NCBI GenBank assembly: GCA_938743325.2
Contig: OW568864.1
Coordinates: 124,001 to 188,000 of the forward strand
DNA length: 64,000 bases
DNA from: Pycnococcus provasolii
Taxonomy: Eukaryota; Chlorophyta; Pseudoscourfieldiophyceae; Pseudoscourfieldiales; Pycnococcaceae
Reading direction: 5' to 3'
Below, in pieces: positions 8,352 to 17,861 of the stretch. The translations under genes and the position numbers were made by a program. The notes below the pieces were generated by a model, which was given only the letters and a program-made list of their open reading frames with translations, had not been told where the DNA came from and searched no databases. The stretch's first letter is position 1, and every line of letters starts with the position of its first letter.

Positions 8352-10592
8352 CTACACCTGTTGCAACGCCAGTCGAGAATCCGACGCTGCATGTTTGCAA
8401 GTTGTTGTGATATCGTGCCAGACACCCACTGATCCAAACATTCCCGGGAGCGTGCCATCATCATCGCGCAAGCCTTGCTTCAACCGCGAAATCGCCTCCA
8501 GTGTGGCGGCGCTGGTGTCGCGCCGCCACTCAGGATTTCGCATTTCACGGTGGAAGAACATGGTGCGCACCGACTTCAGCCGTCCATCGGGCACGAGCAG
8601 GCACAAGAAGTTGGCGATTGCAGCCTGTCGCCGAGCTGGTGTCATTATTGTCCCGACCACCGTGGGTTGGTATGCCACCCGGTAAAGGTGCTGCTCCCAT
8701 CGAAACGATGGGTAGCGGTACGTGTGAGCGACGCTCGGGGGCTTGGGTCGCGATTGGAAGTACTCGACAGACTCCTTGCCAAGGCCGGTGAAAGACGCAT
8801 TCACCATGGCAGTGTCCCAAAAGGCGCCGTGCGCCAGCGAGGGATTTCGCTTGCCAAGTCGTCGAGCGTCACGGCGTCTTCGCGCTGTTTGGATGGCACG
8901 CTCTACTCCTCGTCTGCCGAGCGATCGAAGAGCCGCGAGAAGGTCAACGGCGTACACTTCGGTCTCGGTGGCATTCGTGGCTGTCACCGACGGCGACACA
9001 TGGCCGATAATCTCCCACCAACCTGAGCCGGCCAAGGCAATGGGCGTGAACACGCCGTAGTTCATGCCCGCACCCGCAAACTCCATAGGCCAGCGCCAGG
9101 CATGCTCCGCGTCGAAGTACCCATTTGCAACCTTCGCGCCGCCGCGATACAGGCTATCGTGCGCGCATATTGCCACCGTCAAAAGGCACGCGGCTGCTGC
9201 CAGGGCGCCCGGGGCGCCAGCCATGGCGGATGCAAAGGCACTTCGCAGAATCGTCGCCGCCCTCGTGGCTAGTCCGCCGACGCTCGCATCGTCACCGCCA
9301 GGTGCGCCGACGCGCCCATCCTTTCCTGGCGGCGACCGCGACGTCGATGCTGCCTCTCTTCGCACGGATCTTCGCTTCATCAGCGAGTCTCTTGAATCGA
9401 GCGACAGGCCGATTCGCGCCAACGTCCTTCGCGCGCCGCGCCTAAGCGCCTTGCGCATCGTGCTGGTGGTGCGGTCCGCGGCATCCCAAAACTTCGTCGG
9501 CAGGAACGGCAGCGCGTACGCGAAACTCAGCCAGAAGAAGTGCGGAATGTTGATGAGCACGCCGATGGAAACGTGCATCGCAACGAGCAGCGCCACCGGA
9601 ACCGTGCGCAACCATCCCTTTGCGGGGAGCAGCACGATTAAGAGTCCCGCGCTCGCCTCCGTGACAGCCGCAAGCGCCGTGAGCGTCGTGCAAGGCGCGC
9701 CGGTGCCCGACTGAAAGCAGGTTTCCGCGAGCGAGTGCGCAAGCGGCCGTGCCATCCAGCGGTTGCCCATGGCGAAGTACACGAGGCGCAGCTTGCCTTC
9801 TGGAAACCACTGGCGCATGTGCGCGGGAACCATCAGGTACCGACGAGTCATCAGGCTGACGTACATGCCCGCGTACGCGACGTGGTACCCCGCCGCGGCC
9901 CACCCGCGGTCGAGCGGGCGCGGTGCGCGTGGCCTGACGTCCGCTGGCACAGCCTTTGCGAACGCGCCAGGCCTTGTCGCAGTGATTCCGCTTTCGACAT
10001 CCGCCGCCTCCGCCTCCGCGCCGCCTTTCCCCATCTGGCACGCGGACAAGACGACCGCCCAGAAGGAGAAGTTTCTCACCATGCGGTCGCTTCCGTCGAG
10101 CATGGGCGTCGATCGGCCGTGCAGTGTGACCTGCACGGCGTGCAAGGCTGCGAGGAACGCCGTTCTCCTCGCCGGTCCGTTTGCGAGCAGCACGGCGACG
10201 GCGAGCGCCGCCTGCACGTAGAGCATGACGCGTTCGTACGTTGGACTTCCTCTTTGGAAGCACCACGAAAGCATCGGCCACTTTTCGCTCGGCCATGGCC
10301 AGTCTCGCGCGTCGAATACGTGCGGATGTTCGTGCGTGGCTGGCCAGCCTTGCTCGTTCCCTCTGGCCGTGAGGAAGACGCCGCCGGGGTCGGCGAGTCG
10401 CAGCAGAACGTCTTGCATCGCCGCCGCGGCGACGACAACGAAGAGCAGCGTGATCCCTGCGCAGTCGAGCGCCAGCAAGGATCTGGGGTGCGTCGCGATG
10501 ACTGCGCGCGAGAGTGGTTCGCGCAGGGGAAAGCCGCTTGCGGACATGCCGCGCGCTGCAGCGGCGAAGATCCCCGCGCCGGCATCCACCAT
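8352..10592 (-). CDS. HTTM-domain multi-pass membrane protein
   Basis: 746 residues from the first ATG (10592); the open frame extends upstream only through a GTG. The hydrophobic segments and the motif DGSDRMVRNFSFW are typical of HTTM (horizontally transferred transmembrane) domains, the membrane part shared with vitamin-K gamma-carboxylase. Six or more helices lie in roughly the first 400 residues, including a segment ending INIPHFFW. The remainder is a soluble region after a basic stretch, with one more hydrophobic segment near LAAAACLLTVAICA. The carboxylase lysine motif was not identified, so enzymatic activity should not be assumed. TTACA (TGTAA on this strand) lies 5 nt past the stop. 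Head-to-head with the gene at 10874, 281 bp apart. Confidence 0.7.
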   Translation of the reverse strand: MVDAGAGIFAAAARGMSASGFPLREPLSRAVIATHPRSLLALDCAGITLLFVVVAAAAMQDVLLRLADPGGVFLTARGNEQGWPATHEHPHVFDARDWPWPSEKWPMLSWCFQRGSPTYERVMLYVQAALAVAVLLANGPARRTAFLAALHAVQVTLHGRSTPMLDGSDRMVRNFSFWAVVLSACQMGKGGAEAEAADVESGITATRPGAFAKAVPADVRPRAPRPLDRGWAAAGYHVAYAGMYVSLMTRRYLMVPAHMRQWFPEGKLRLVYFAMGNRWMARPLAHSLAETCFQSGTGAPCTTLTALAAVTEASAGLLIVLLPAKGWLRTVPVALLVAMHVSIGVLINIPHFFWLSFAYALPFLPTKFWDAADRTTSTMRKALRRGARRTLARIGLSLDSRDSLMKRRSVRREAASTSRSPPGKDGRVGAPGGDDASVGGLATRAATILRSAFASAMAGAPGALAAAACLLTVAICAHDSLYRGGAKVANGYFDAEHAWRWPMEFAGAGMNYGVFTPIALAGSGWWEIIGHVSPSVTATNATETEVYAVDLLAALRSLGRRGVERAIQTARRRRDARRLGKRNPSLAHGAFWDTAMVNASFTGLGKESVEYFQSRPKPPSVAHTYRYPSFRWEQHLYRVAYQPTVVGTIMTPARRQAAIANFLCLLVPDGRLKSVRTMFFHREMRNPEWRRDTSAATLEAISRLKQGLRDDDGTLPGMFGSVGVWHDITTTCKHAASDSRLALQQV

Positions 10593-10873
10593 GGCCACCC
10601 AGGTGGTGGTGGTGTGGCTGGCGCCGATCGCGAGCGAACGGAGGAGGGAAGGGGAGAGTCTGAGAAACGAAATCAAGTTGACCACGTGAATGAGCGTCGA
10701 AGTTCAGCGTGAAGTTCCGCCTTCGCGCCTCCTTGCATCATCGTTGCGCGGCATGGTCAACAACGCGTACGGTCGTCCAGGCATGGCGAAAGCCTTGTTT
10801 TCTTCGACGACACCTTTGAGAGTTTGAGTTTGAGCGAGCTGGCCGACTACCAAAATAAGAATAGTCAATAACA
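10593..10873. promoter_or_regulatory. Shared divergent promoter region
   Basis: 281 bp between two head-to-head start codons (minus at 10592, plus at 10874). It must contain both 5' leaders and core promoters. No clear TATA box was picked out. The plus start has a favourable context (ACAATGG). Confidence 0.5.
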
Positions 10874-12247
10874 ATGGACGCTGCGTCAGAGTCCTCGGAT
10901 GACGACGACGGCGTCGTCTTCCTCGACGACGACGCCGACGCCGACGGCCAGCACCAAGATCAAAGCCAAGGCGCTAACGAAAACGCAACCGAGAACGCAA
11001 CAAAACTAGGAAGCGACGCTGGCGCGGTCAACCAGTCGCCGCAACCCGTGTCGTCCGTGCCGGTGCGCGTCGCTGAGCTTGAGCGCGAACTTGCCGCCGC
11101 ACGCGCAGCGCAGCGAGCCCTAGCGGCTAAGCTCGTGCGTGGCGTGACAGACTCGTCGGAAAGCAGTGCTGTCAACTCCTCTTCCTCGCAGCCGACGACA
11201 GCAGACGCGCCTGCGGCGCCTGTGCCACAGCACGACCCGGAGGATCAAGCGTGGCAGCAGGCGCTGCTCGATGGAAACCGAAGACTCGAGGAGGAGCTTG
11301 GCGAGGCGCGAATGCGCATCGAAGCTTTAGACGCGGCAGCAGCACTCGCAAGGCGCGATGCCGAGGCGGCAGAGTCGAGGCGGCGGGCCGCGGCGACGGC
11401 GGCCGAGGCGGCGAGCGACGATAGCTCCGCCGCTGCTGCGGCCGCCGCCGCGGTGGCCGAGTCTGCGGAACGTGAGGCGGATTCGCTCCGCGAGACAATC
11501 CTAGACATGCAGTCGCGACACGCAATCAAGTTGAGCCGACACGACGAGATCGCCAAGGCGAGGGCGGCGGAACTCGAAGCGTCTCTTGCGGAGGCTGACG
11601 CGATGGCGCAGGCTGTGCGCGAAGAGGCTCAGGCTAAGGCGGCAGCCGCGGCGTCGGCCGCATCCGCAGCCTGGGAAGCGAAGCACTCCGAGTCTGCTCG
11701 TGAGCTCGCAAAGGCACGCGAGGAGATGAATGAGTTGCGCACGCGCGCAGGCCGACTCGAGGCGGGCGCTGCGACACTTGGCAATGCGCACTCCGACGTG
11801 CAGCGTCTAACCGCCGAGCTTGACACGCTCCGAGCAATGTCGCGCCGCGATCTCGAGGAGAAGGAGCGCACTATCGCACGGTTGACAGGAGATCTTGAGA
11901 TGGCGCTCGGTGGACCCCTCACAGATTCGCAGTCTCTCAGAGCAGCAACGTCGTCATCAACATCATCGGCATCCGGTGATGTGGGCTCCGCGATGGAGAC
12001 GACATTCACGTTCACGCGCCGGCCGGAGACACCAGTTCTCGCCTTCATGGCTCTGCTCCTGATCGCCGTGATCATTTTGATTGTCGAGTACGGCGGCGCG
12101 GCAATGTGTGCACTCGAGGCGATGGGCATATACCTCGGAGCGGGTTGCGGAAGCGGCTCGGCATTGGTGGCCTCAAAAGCATCTGCGATTGCGGATGCAA
12201 CGCAAGGTGATACCGCAGAGCGCGATCTCGGCGTCTTAGCCGGGTGA
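10874..12247 (+). CDS. Tail-anchored coiled-coil protein, acidic N-terminus
   Basis: 457 residues. The N-terminus is Asp/Glu-rich and low-complexity; residues about 65-345 are Ala/Glu/Arg heptad-rich and predicted to form a long coiled coil. A single hydrophobic segment lies near residues 386-405 (FMALLLIAVIILIVEY) with a short Gly/Ala tail after it. This layout matches tail-anchored tethers such as golgins, but no family motif is recognisable. It converges on the ARM-like gene, with 71 bp between the stops. Confidence 0.7.
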   Translation: MDAASESSDDDDGVVFLDDDADADGQHQDQSQGANENATENATKLGSDAGAVNQSPQPVSSVPVRVAELERELAAARAAQRALAAKLVRGVTDSSESSAVNSSSSQPTTADAPAAPVPQHDPEDQAWQQALLDGNRRLEEELGEARMRIEALDAAAALARRDAEAAESRRRAAATAAEAASDDSSAAAAAAAAVAESAEREADSLRETILDMQSRHAIKLSRHDEIAKARAAELEASLAEADAMAQAVREEAQAKAAAAASAASAAWEAKHSESARELAKAREEMNELRTRAGRLEAGAATLGNAHSDVQRLTAELDTLRAMSRRDLEEKERTIARLTGDLEMALGGPLTDSQSLRAATSSSTSSASGDVGSAMETTFTFTRRPETPVLAFMALLLIAVIILIVEYGGAAMCALEAMGIYLGAGCGSGSALVASKASAIADATQGDTAERDLGVLAG

Positions 12248-12318
12248 ACCAACTCTCACACAAACTATTATACACAAAAATGTATAACCCTCTCTGAGGT
12301 TAATTTTATTACAAGTTG

Positions 12319-13500
12319 CTATCCAGCCAACGCTTGCGCGATCGCGGTGTCGACGCCTGCGGCGGAAAGCTCACGCGCCACTTGGTTTCCACCGGCGAGA
12401 GACAGGACCTCCACAAGCCGGCTGACCTCTTTGGCCGTATCATCTCCACCCAACACCACCGCTCTACGGAGACTTTGTGCCAATCCGTCTTGCATGGCGG
12501 CATCTGCAGCCTCACGAGCAGCGTCACGACGAGTCGTATCTGAACCCGTGCTTGTGGCGGAGGCCAAAGCGCTCGCCAATGTCGCCACACACTCACGTCG
12601 CGACGTGGAGTCGCCGTGCTGGATCGCCTGCGTAATTCTTATCGCAGCAGTGCTTAGAACCTCGTCAGAGCATGCCGGCGACTCCGCCGCAAGAGCCTTC
12701 AGCGCTCTGGCGGCATGCGGACAAGGCAAACGTCTTAGAAGACGTGACGCAGCCTTCTCTTCAACCATTTTCTCAACGAATGATGGATCGCGTGAGAAGA
12801 TGCACACCGCCTCACACGCCGCTCGAATGAGCGTATCCTGCGCCACTTCAGCCTGCGCAGCGGCAAGAAGCTTTTCCAGGTCGTCGTCGTCGTCGTCGTC
12901 GTCGTCGTCTGACATCAAAAGCGCTGCACTGCCGTCCCACATTTCTCCCACATGCCGAGCGACGACTCCGCACACGTTCGTCGATAAGAGTTGTTGTCTC
13001 AGCTGTTGAAACTCACGCGCTCGCTCCTCACCTGCAGCAGCCGCGACGTCGTCGTCGTCAAACGCCATCGACGCCGCGGCGCGTATGCCCACCGCCCTAT
13101 CACCCGGCGGACTATTGGGTGATAGGACGACGGCAGATATCATTCCAAGGATGCCACTTCCAGCAATCGCACCTCGGACAATGGGAGACGTCGCACAGGC
13201 GGCCAGAGCGTCGATAGCCGCGAGAGTGTGTTCTGGAAGTTTACCCGCGATAGCACAAAGCAGTGTCCTTTCCAGCCCCAAGCCACCACCCTCCGCGTTT
13301 CCGTGCGCCGCTGTGATGAGCGCGTCGACGCACCCAGCCTCCGCGATTTGTTGTGTCGTGGCCATGGATGAGGACGACGACGCCGCATCTCGAATCGCCC
13401 GAGATGCCGCCGTCGCCTGCGAGGCTTCGGACGAGAGCACAGCCTCTGCGAGCTTCGCCAGCACCGCCGTCACCGCCGGGTTCGGAGAGCGCGCCGCCAT
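12319..13500 (-). CDS. ARM-like helical repeat protein
   Basis: 393 residues from an ATG. The protein is Ala/Leu-rich with repeating helical hairpins typical of armadillo/HEAT solenoids (for example IAEAGCVDALITAA, IRAACEAVCIF and LAGGNQVARELSAAG). A run of about ten Asp residues, encoded by a GTC repeat on the plus strand (12881-12910), splits two repeats and is probably a loop. No catalytic motif is seen; a scaffold or adaptor role is inferred. TTACA lies 6 nt past the stop. Confidence 0.65.
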   Translation of the reverse strand: MAARSPNPAVTAVLAKLAEAVLSSEASQATAASRAIRDAASSSSSMATTQQIAEAGCVDALITAAHGNAEGGGLGLERTLLCAIAGKLPEHTLAAIDALAACATSPIVRGAIAGSGILGMISAVVLSPNSPPGDRAVGIRAAASMAFDDDDVAAAAGEERAREFQQLRQQLLSTNVCGVVARHVGEMWDGSAALLMSDDDDDDDDDDLEKLLAAAQAEVAQDTLIRAACEAVCIFSRDPSFVEKMVEEKAASRLLRRLPCPHAARALKALAAESPACSDEVLSTAAIRITQAIQHGDSTSRRECVATLASALASATSTGSDTTRRDAAREAADAAMQDGLAQSLRRAVVLGGDDTAKEVSRLVEVLSLAGGNQVARELSAAGVDTAIAQALAG

Positions 13501-13568
13501 GATGACAAAAGTGCACGTACTGGCCCTGGGGGGATTTTGCCCGCGAATACCAAATAGTTCTCAGGGAC

Positions 13569-13590
13569 AGGGTTAGGGTTAGGGTTACGG
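13569..13590 (+). repeat. Interstitial telomere-like repeat (TTAGGG)n
   Basis: Three TTAGGG-type units start about 70 bp upstream of the ARM-like gene's ATG. Too short for a telomere. It is either an interstitial relic or a telo-box-like promoter element. Confidence 0.7.
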
Positions 13591-13713
13591 GGTGCTACGT
13601 AAGCTTAATCCGTCGTGACACACACACGTAGTACTTAAGATATGTTAACCTTAGTAATGAAAAAAAAGAATGGTTCCAATATCAGTTTGACTTACTTGAT
13701 GATGAGTTGTTTA

Positions 13714-14664
13714 TTACTGCAGAAGCGTCGCCATGCGTCCTCTCATACGACGCGCCCTCGCGTCGTCTCCAGCGAGGTGCGTGCTCTCCATCTTGTCGAT
13801 CGCCGCCTCAACCGCCTCCAGAGTGCTGCGCGCACTGGCCAGCAGATCTTCCGACGACGTTGTAGGTATTGTCAGCTCAAGGTCATCAGCCGCCTCATCC
13901 GCACCCACCATCGTCAAAAGCTCCTCCGCGCTCTCCACGACGCGGTCCATCGAATCCTGAAACGTCTCAGACTTCGCACCGGCAACAGTATTCGCGGTCA
14001 CAACAGAAGGAGCTGGTGGAGGTTCCATGCGCATCGCAGCGAACACCGCCCTCTTCTCGGCAAGGCTGGCCGCCGCACGTGCCATCTGCTCTTTGTGCTC
14101 CTCCTCGCTCATGCCTGCGGCAAAGGCTGCGGCAGACGCCGCGGCGCGGCGGCGCACGTCTTTGAGCCGAGGAGTTTGTGTCTGGAGAAGGCGACCAACG
14201 CTAATACCGTGCTTAGGAGTTTTTTTCGCCGCATCTGCCCTCACTTCTGTGGAGTACGCGCGCGACACGTCCACGTACGCCCACTCGTGTTCGGCGGCGT
14301 CTGCACTCATAGGCAAGTCGTGAACTGGTCCATCCGCGAGAACAGCCTGCACAGGCTCGTCATCTTCAAACTGGACGTAGGCATAGGTGGTTGATTTCCT
14401 CGAGCGTGGGTCGCGCTCGATCTCGACATAGCTGACGCTTCCAAACTGCTCGAAGTGCATCTTCACCGTGCTCGTCTGCATAAAGACGGGAAGGTTATGA
14501 ATGGCCAGTCGGCCTGGCTGCACGACGCGTTTTCCACCCGACTGTATGATATCCCTGACTAACTTCGGCCTGGGCGCTTTCGAGAGAACGGCCGTTGTGC
14601 GAACGTTCGTTCGACCGGAGCAGCTCACGCCTCGCGGTCCACGGGTGAGCAGACACACCTGCAT
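13714..14664 (-). CDS. RRM RNA-binding protein, probable organelle leader
   Basis: 316 residues from the only upstream in-frame ATG (14664); 50 further codons open upstream from a GTG and are probably 5' UTR. The first 45 residues are rich in Arg/Ser/Thr and lack acidic residues, as in plastid or mitochondrial transit peptides (inference). One RRM lies at about residues 50-125: RNP2 is LAIHNL and RNP1 is TYAYVQFED. The rest is Ala/Glu-rich and helical, with a C-terminal coiled coil. Single-RRM organelle proteins act in transcript processing or translation; no specific target is visible. Confidence 0.7.
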   Translation of the reverse strand: MQVCLLTRGPRGVSCSGRTNVRTTAVLSKAPRPKLVRDIIQSGGKRVVQPGRLAIHNLPVFMQTSTVKMHFEQFGSVSYVEIERDPRSRKSTTYAYVQFEDDEPVQAVLADGPVHDLPMSADAAEHEWAYVDVSRAYSTEVRADAAKKTPKHGISVGRLLQTQTPRLKDVRRRAAASAAAFAAGMSEEEHKEQMARAAASLAEKRAVFAAMRMEPPPAPSVVTANTVAGAKSETFQDSMDRVVESAEELLTMVGADEAADDLELTIPTTSSEDLLASARSTLEAVEAAIDKMESTHLAGDDARARRMRGRMATLLQ

Positions 14665-15335
14665 CTGCTTTCGTCTGGATAAAAGTGCGCGTTCTATTTT
14701 ATGTTTGGGTAGTACGAGTGAGTCAACGAGTTCAAGGGAACCAGCAAGAGATTGACAATATAAAAGGCACGAAGGACAAGGGCCACTGGAGCAAGCAAGA
14801 AGCACAAGAAACACACCTTAACACTGAAAACCGAAGGAAAGAAGCACAAGAAGCACAAGAGAAGCACAAGAAGCACACGAGAATGATGCAACAATGGCGG
14901 AAGGACAAGGGCTGAGGGGGACAAGGACGTGCGAGGACAACTGGACAGGGGACGACAAAGCAGTCACAAACAGACAGCTGGGGGAAAACGGACAAGGTGG
15001 CCAAAAAAGGTCCGGCATCCGGCCCCAAACGTCAAATCTCCGCGCATTTCTCCACCTCCCCGTCTGCCCGCGCGTTGTTAAAAAAAGGGCACGTTGTCCA
15101 GGGCGTTCTCGAGGTGCGTATCTTCACTTCTCGGGCGATGTGCGCCTTGCAATTTCTGCTGGTAAATGACGGGACCCTTTGGGTTTCTTCTTGTCCATGC
15201 TGGGAAAGGGGGGGCGGGGGAAGATATGGAACGCTTTTTCTTGGCTCTCCTCCCATCGTTCCTCACGGCCTCTCCCCCTCCCCCATCATCCCGCGGCGAG
15301 CCCGGGGATCCCCTCACCCCAACCCTGGGGTGAGC
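14665..15335. other. Intergenic, about 670 bp, purine-rich repeats
   Basis: No supported gene. An AAGCACAAG-type purine-rich tandem repeat lies at about 14796-14880, then GC-rich low-complexity sequence. The open frames here begin at non-ATG codons or come from the repeat. Confidence 0.5.
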
Positions 15336-16007
15336 TCAGAAGGGACAAGGGACACGTGGCAACCCTCTTCTCTTCTCTTCTCTTCTGCTCTTCGCTTTGA
15401 CACATGCGTTAAGCCGAGAATGGTGTAACCCTGTTTTGCTATCGAATTTGATTGTCTTTGTCGAATTCGGCGTCGGTAATGGCAACCTGCAGCACTCAGA
15501 TTTAGGCGAGTCGATGATGGTGTTGTTGCCCGACTCATTGTTATTGCTTGCGCAAATGTTCATTTCCATGGCATGTTCGGAAATATCTGTCGTCTGCACG
15601 TGCACGTCCGGCTGCCCGAAAGCTTTGCCGCAGCCGTCTCTTGCGAGGAGCTCATCGAGTGCGCTGCTGCTTCCGTGCACCTTAGATTCGCACTCATTCC
15701 TTTGATGATTGCCCCTTTTCCTGCTGCGGAAATGATCCACGTCCACCCGCGCCGATGAAGGCTGGGTGGCGCTGGCATCAGTGACAGACGACGAGAACTC
15801 TGGCTCCAAAGTCATATCCCCGTCATTGTCGCCGTCGCCTATTTTGTTGTCGTCGTCGTCGTTGTCGTGGTCAAAGGAAGAGTAGGTGGAGAACTCGCTC
15901 GAACGCGATTCGGAGGATAACCGCGGCAATTGCGGCACACCTTTCACGAGCTCGTTGGTGGTTGAGTGCCTTCTTCGCCTATGGCGAAACAGACGGCCAT
16001 CGTCCAT
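15336..16007 (-). CDS. Hypothetical low-complexity protein
   Basis: 223 codons from an ATG with no recognisable domain. It has a basic N-terminus (RHRRRRH), an Asp/Asn-rich stretch, Ser-rich segments and a basic RSRKRGNHQRN patch. The composition fits a disordered nuclear protein, but also chance. It lies in the repeat-rich island and faces the orphan zinc ribbon on the other strand. Confidence 0.35.
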   Translation of the reverse strand: MDDGRLFRHRRRRHSTTNELVKGVPQLPRLSSESRSSEFSTYSSFDHDNDDDDNKIGDGDNDGDMTLEPEFSSSVTDASATQPSSARVDVDHFRSRKRGNHQRNECESKVHGSSSALDELLARDGCGKAFGQPDVHVQTTDISEHAMEMNICASNNNESGNNTIIDSPKSECCRLPLPTPNSTKTIKFDSKTGLHHSRLNACVKAKSRREEKRRGLPRVPCPF

Positions 16008-16056
16008 TTGCCTAAAAAAAACGGCACGACCGTTCCTTTTTTTTGCCGCCGGGAGC

Positions 16057-16188
16057 GGCCATCGCTGTCCGCGCTGCGGTTCTTTTGGCGTCTCCGTACT
16101 TGAGGGCGTGAGCGTTCGCCGCGCGGATGAGGGAGAGGACCGCGTGATGTCCTGCGCCGTGTGTGGGATGCAGCGTGTTATGGGTTAA
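16057..16188 (+). pseudogene. Orphan TFIIS/RPA12-type zinc-ribbon exon
   Basis: The frame reads CPRCG, 13 residues, RRADEG, six residues, then CAVCG and a stop. This spacing matches the C-terminal zinc ribbon of TFIIS, RPB9, RPA12 and RPC11, including the acidic Asp-Glu pair of the RSADE hairpin that stimulates RNA cleavage by the polymerase. There is no in-frame ATG upstream, and a pyrimidine tract ending GGGAG just before the ribbon could be a splice acceptor. It is therefore either the last exon of a spliced gene whose other exons I cannot find or a stranded gene end. The aromatic residue usual after the last CG is missing. Confidence 0.45.
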
Positions 16189-16218
16189 ATTCCGGGAAAC
16201 GCGCGCGTGTTACACACA

Positions 16219-17709
16219 CTAACTGCGTTCGCGTTTCGTGCTCGGTCCCGCCGCGTCTGCGCCATCCGCCGACGGACCGACCTCGTGCGCGCGCTTTTTG
16301 TTTTCGCGCTCCTCCATCATCGCGCGCTCCGTGCGTCGAACCACGGACTTGAGGTACGCCGCGAACGCGGGGTCCTCGCACGCGAGCGGGCGCTCCGCCG
16401 TCTCCGCGTCCGCGTCGAAGCAGAAGTACTCGATCGCCTCAAGGTCGCCCGACCGGTCCGTCGCGGCGGACGCGCCAATGTCGCGGAGGCGGCGGAGCAG
16501 GACGCGCTCGCGCTCGCGCTTGTCCAGCTCCTGCGGAACCTCGTCGATCGTAAAATCGTTCGGGTTATAACGAAGCCACGTAATCTTCACGCCATCCACG
16601 CCGCCGAACCCGAGGCTTCCGAGCGCGAGCGCCTCGTGCACGCGCCCGATGCGCTTGACGTCGCACGCAACCCCACCAAAGTAAAATCTGTGTTGATGCT
16701 CGTCGATTTCCATGAAGATGAGGACGTTCGGCGAACCGCCGATGGGACAAATCACGAAATCGATCCGGGCGTACGCCGCGGTACTCCCATCCTGGAGGCA
16801 CCGGAACTCGATCCGGAACTCGCGGCGAAAATGACCAGGGACGGGTGCCGAATCGTCGTTCGCGGCGTCCATCACGTACCCGTCGCTGAGCAGCGCCTTC
16901 GTCCAGCGCTCTTCCTCCTTCTTCTTCTTCTGAATGCCTTCGGGCGTGTGATAACCTTTGACGTGCTTCTTGAGCTCGACGGTCGTCACGAAGCGCATGC
17001 CGCACGCCGGCTCGGTACACGCATGGGGGCGCTCGTTCGTATGTCGGAACATGGCGTGCGTTTTTAGATTTAGCTTTCGCGTCGCCGCGTACGTACATCC
17101 TGCGAACTGACATTTGAACGGTTTTTCGCCCGTGTGCGTTCGCTCGTGCTTTATCAGATTTGCCTTGTCCGCCGTTTCATACGTGCATCCTGGGAACGAG
17201 CACTTGAACGGTTTTTCGCCCGTGTGCGCTCGCTCGTGCCTTATCAGATTTGCCTTTTGCGTCGCCGCGTACGTACATCCTGGGAACGAGCATTTAAAAG
17301 GTTTTTCGCCCGTGTGCGTTTGTTCGTGCATTATCAGATTTGCCTTTTTCGTCGCCGCGTACGTGCATCCTGGGAACTGACATTTGAACGGCTTTTCGCC
17401 CGTGTGTGTTCGCTCGTGCTCTTTCAGAGTTCCCTTTTGCGTCGCCGCGTACGTACATCCTGGGAATTGACATTTGAACGGCTTTTCGCCCGTGTGCGTT
17501 TGTTCGTGCACTTTCAGATTTACCTTGTGCGTCGCCGCGTACGTGCATCCTGGGAATTGACATTTGAACGGCTTTTCGCCCGTGTGCGTTCGTTCGTGCA
17601 TTATCAGATTTGCCTTTTTCGTCGCCGCGTACGTACAATTCGGGAACGAGCACTTGAACAGTTGTTTCGATGTCGTCGTCTTCCTCTTCGATGTCGTCGT
17701 CGTCACGTT

Positions 17710-17743
<34 letters not shown>

Positions 17744-17808
17744 TCGTCGCCGTCGTGTGCGACACAAGCATCCTCGTCGTCGTCGCCGTCGTCATCTAGA
17801 GACGTCAT
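16219..17808 (-). CDS. C2H2 zinc-finger array fused to a nuclease-like domain
   Basis: 529 residues from the first ATG (17808); the frame opens further upstream only into a transposon end. An Asp-rich tract (about 4-33) is followed by eight C2H2 fingers: seven nearly identical (C-x4-C-x12-H, TGEKP linkers; residues 51-261) and a degenerate eighth (262-291). A basic linker leads to a domain at about 325-480 with RIDF (Asp350), MEIDEHQH (Glu367, Asp369, His371/His373) and a WLRYNPNDF strand. I know this D...ExDExQH...RYNPD pattern from uncharacterised restriction-endonuclease-fold domains of protists and giant viruses. Together they form a natural zinc-finger nuclease layout; cleavage is inferred. 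It could instead be a regulator with a dead nuclease fold. The C-terminus is basic. Confidence 0.8.
16935..17660 (-). repeat. 90-bp coding repeats of the zinc-finger array
   Basis: Seven near-identical 90-bp units plus one diverged unit, each encoding one finger and linker. Base differences fall mostly in the recognition-helix codons, while the flanking sequence is nearly invariant. This suggests unit duplication or conversion with diversification at the contact positions. Confidence 0.85.
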
Positions 17809-17851
17809 GACAACAATCTGCCAGAGAATGAAGAAAAAAGGGAGAAGAAAG

Positions 17852-17861
17852 GGCGAAAAAG
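17852..17861 (+). repeat. Target-site duplication, left copy
   Basis: GGCGAAAAAG lies directly outside the left MULE end and is repeated exactly at 20312-20321 outside the right end. Nine to ten base pairs is the usual Mutator duplication length. Confidence 0.9.

Noticed and set aside
14694-15428. Several frames of 66-143 codons on both strands
   Set aside because: They come from purine-rich tandem repeats or start at non-ATG codons.
16935-17660. CRISPR-like regular repeats
   Set aside because: The units are 90-bp zinc-finger codons in one reading frame, without spacers.
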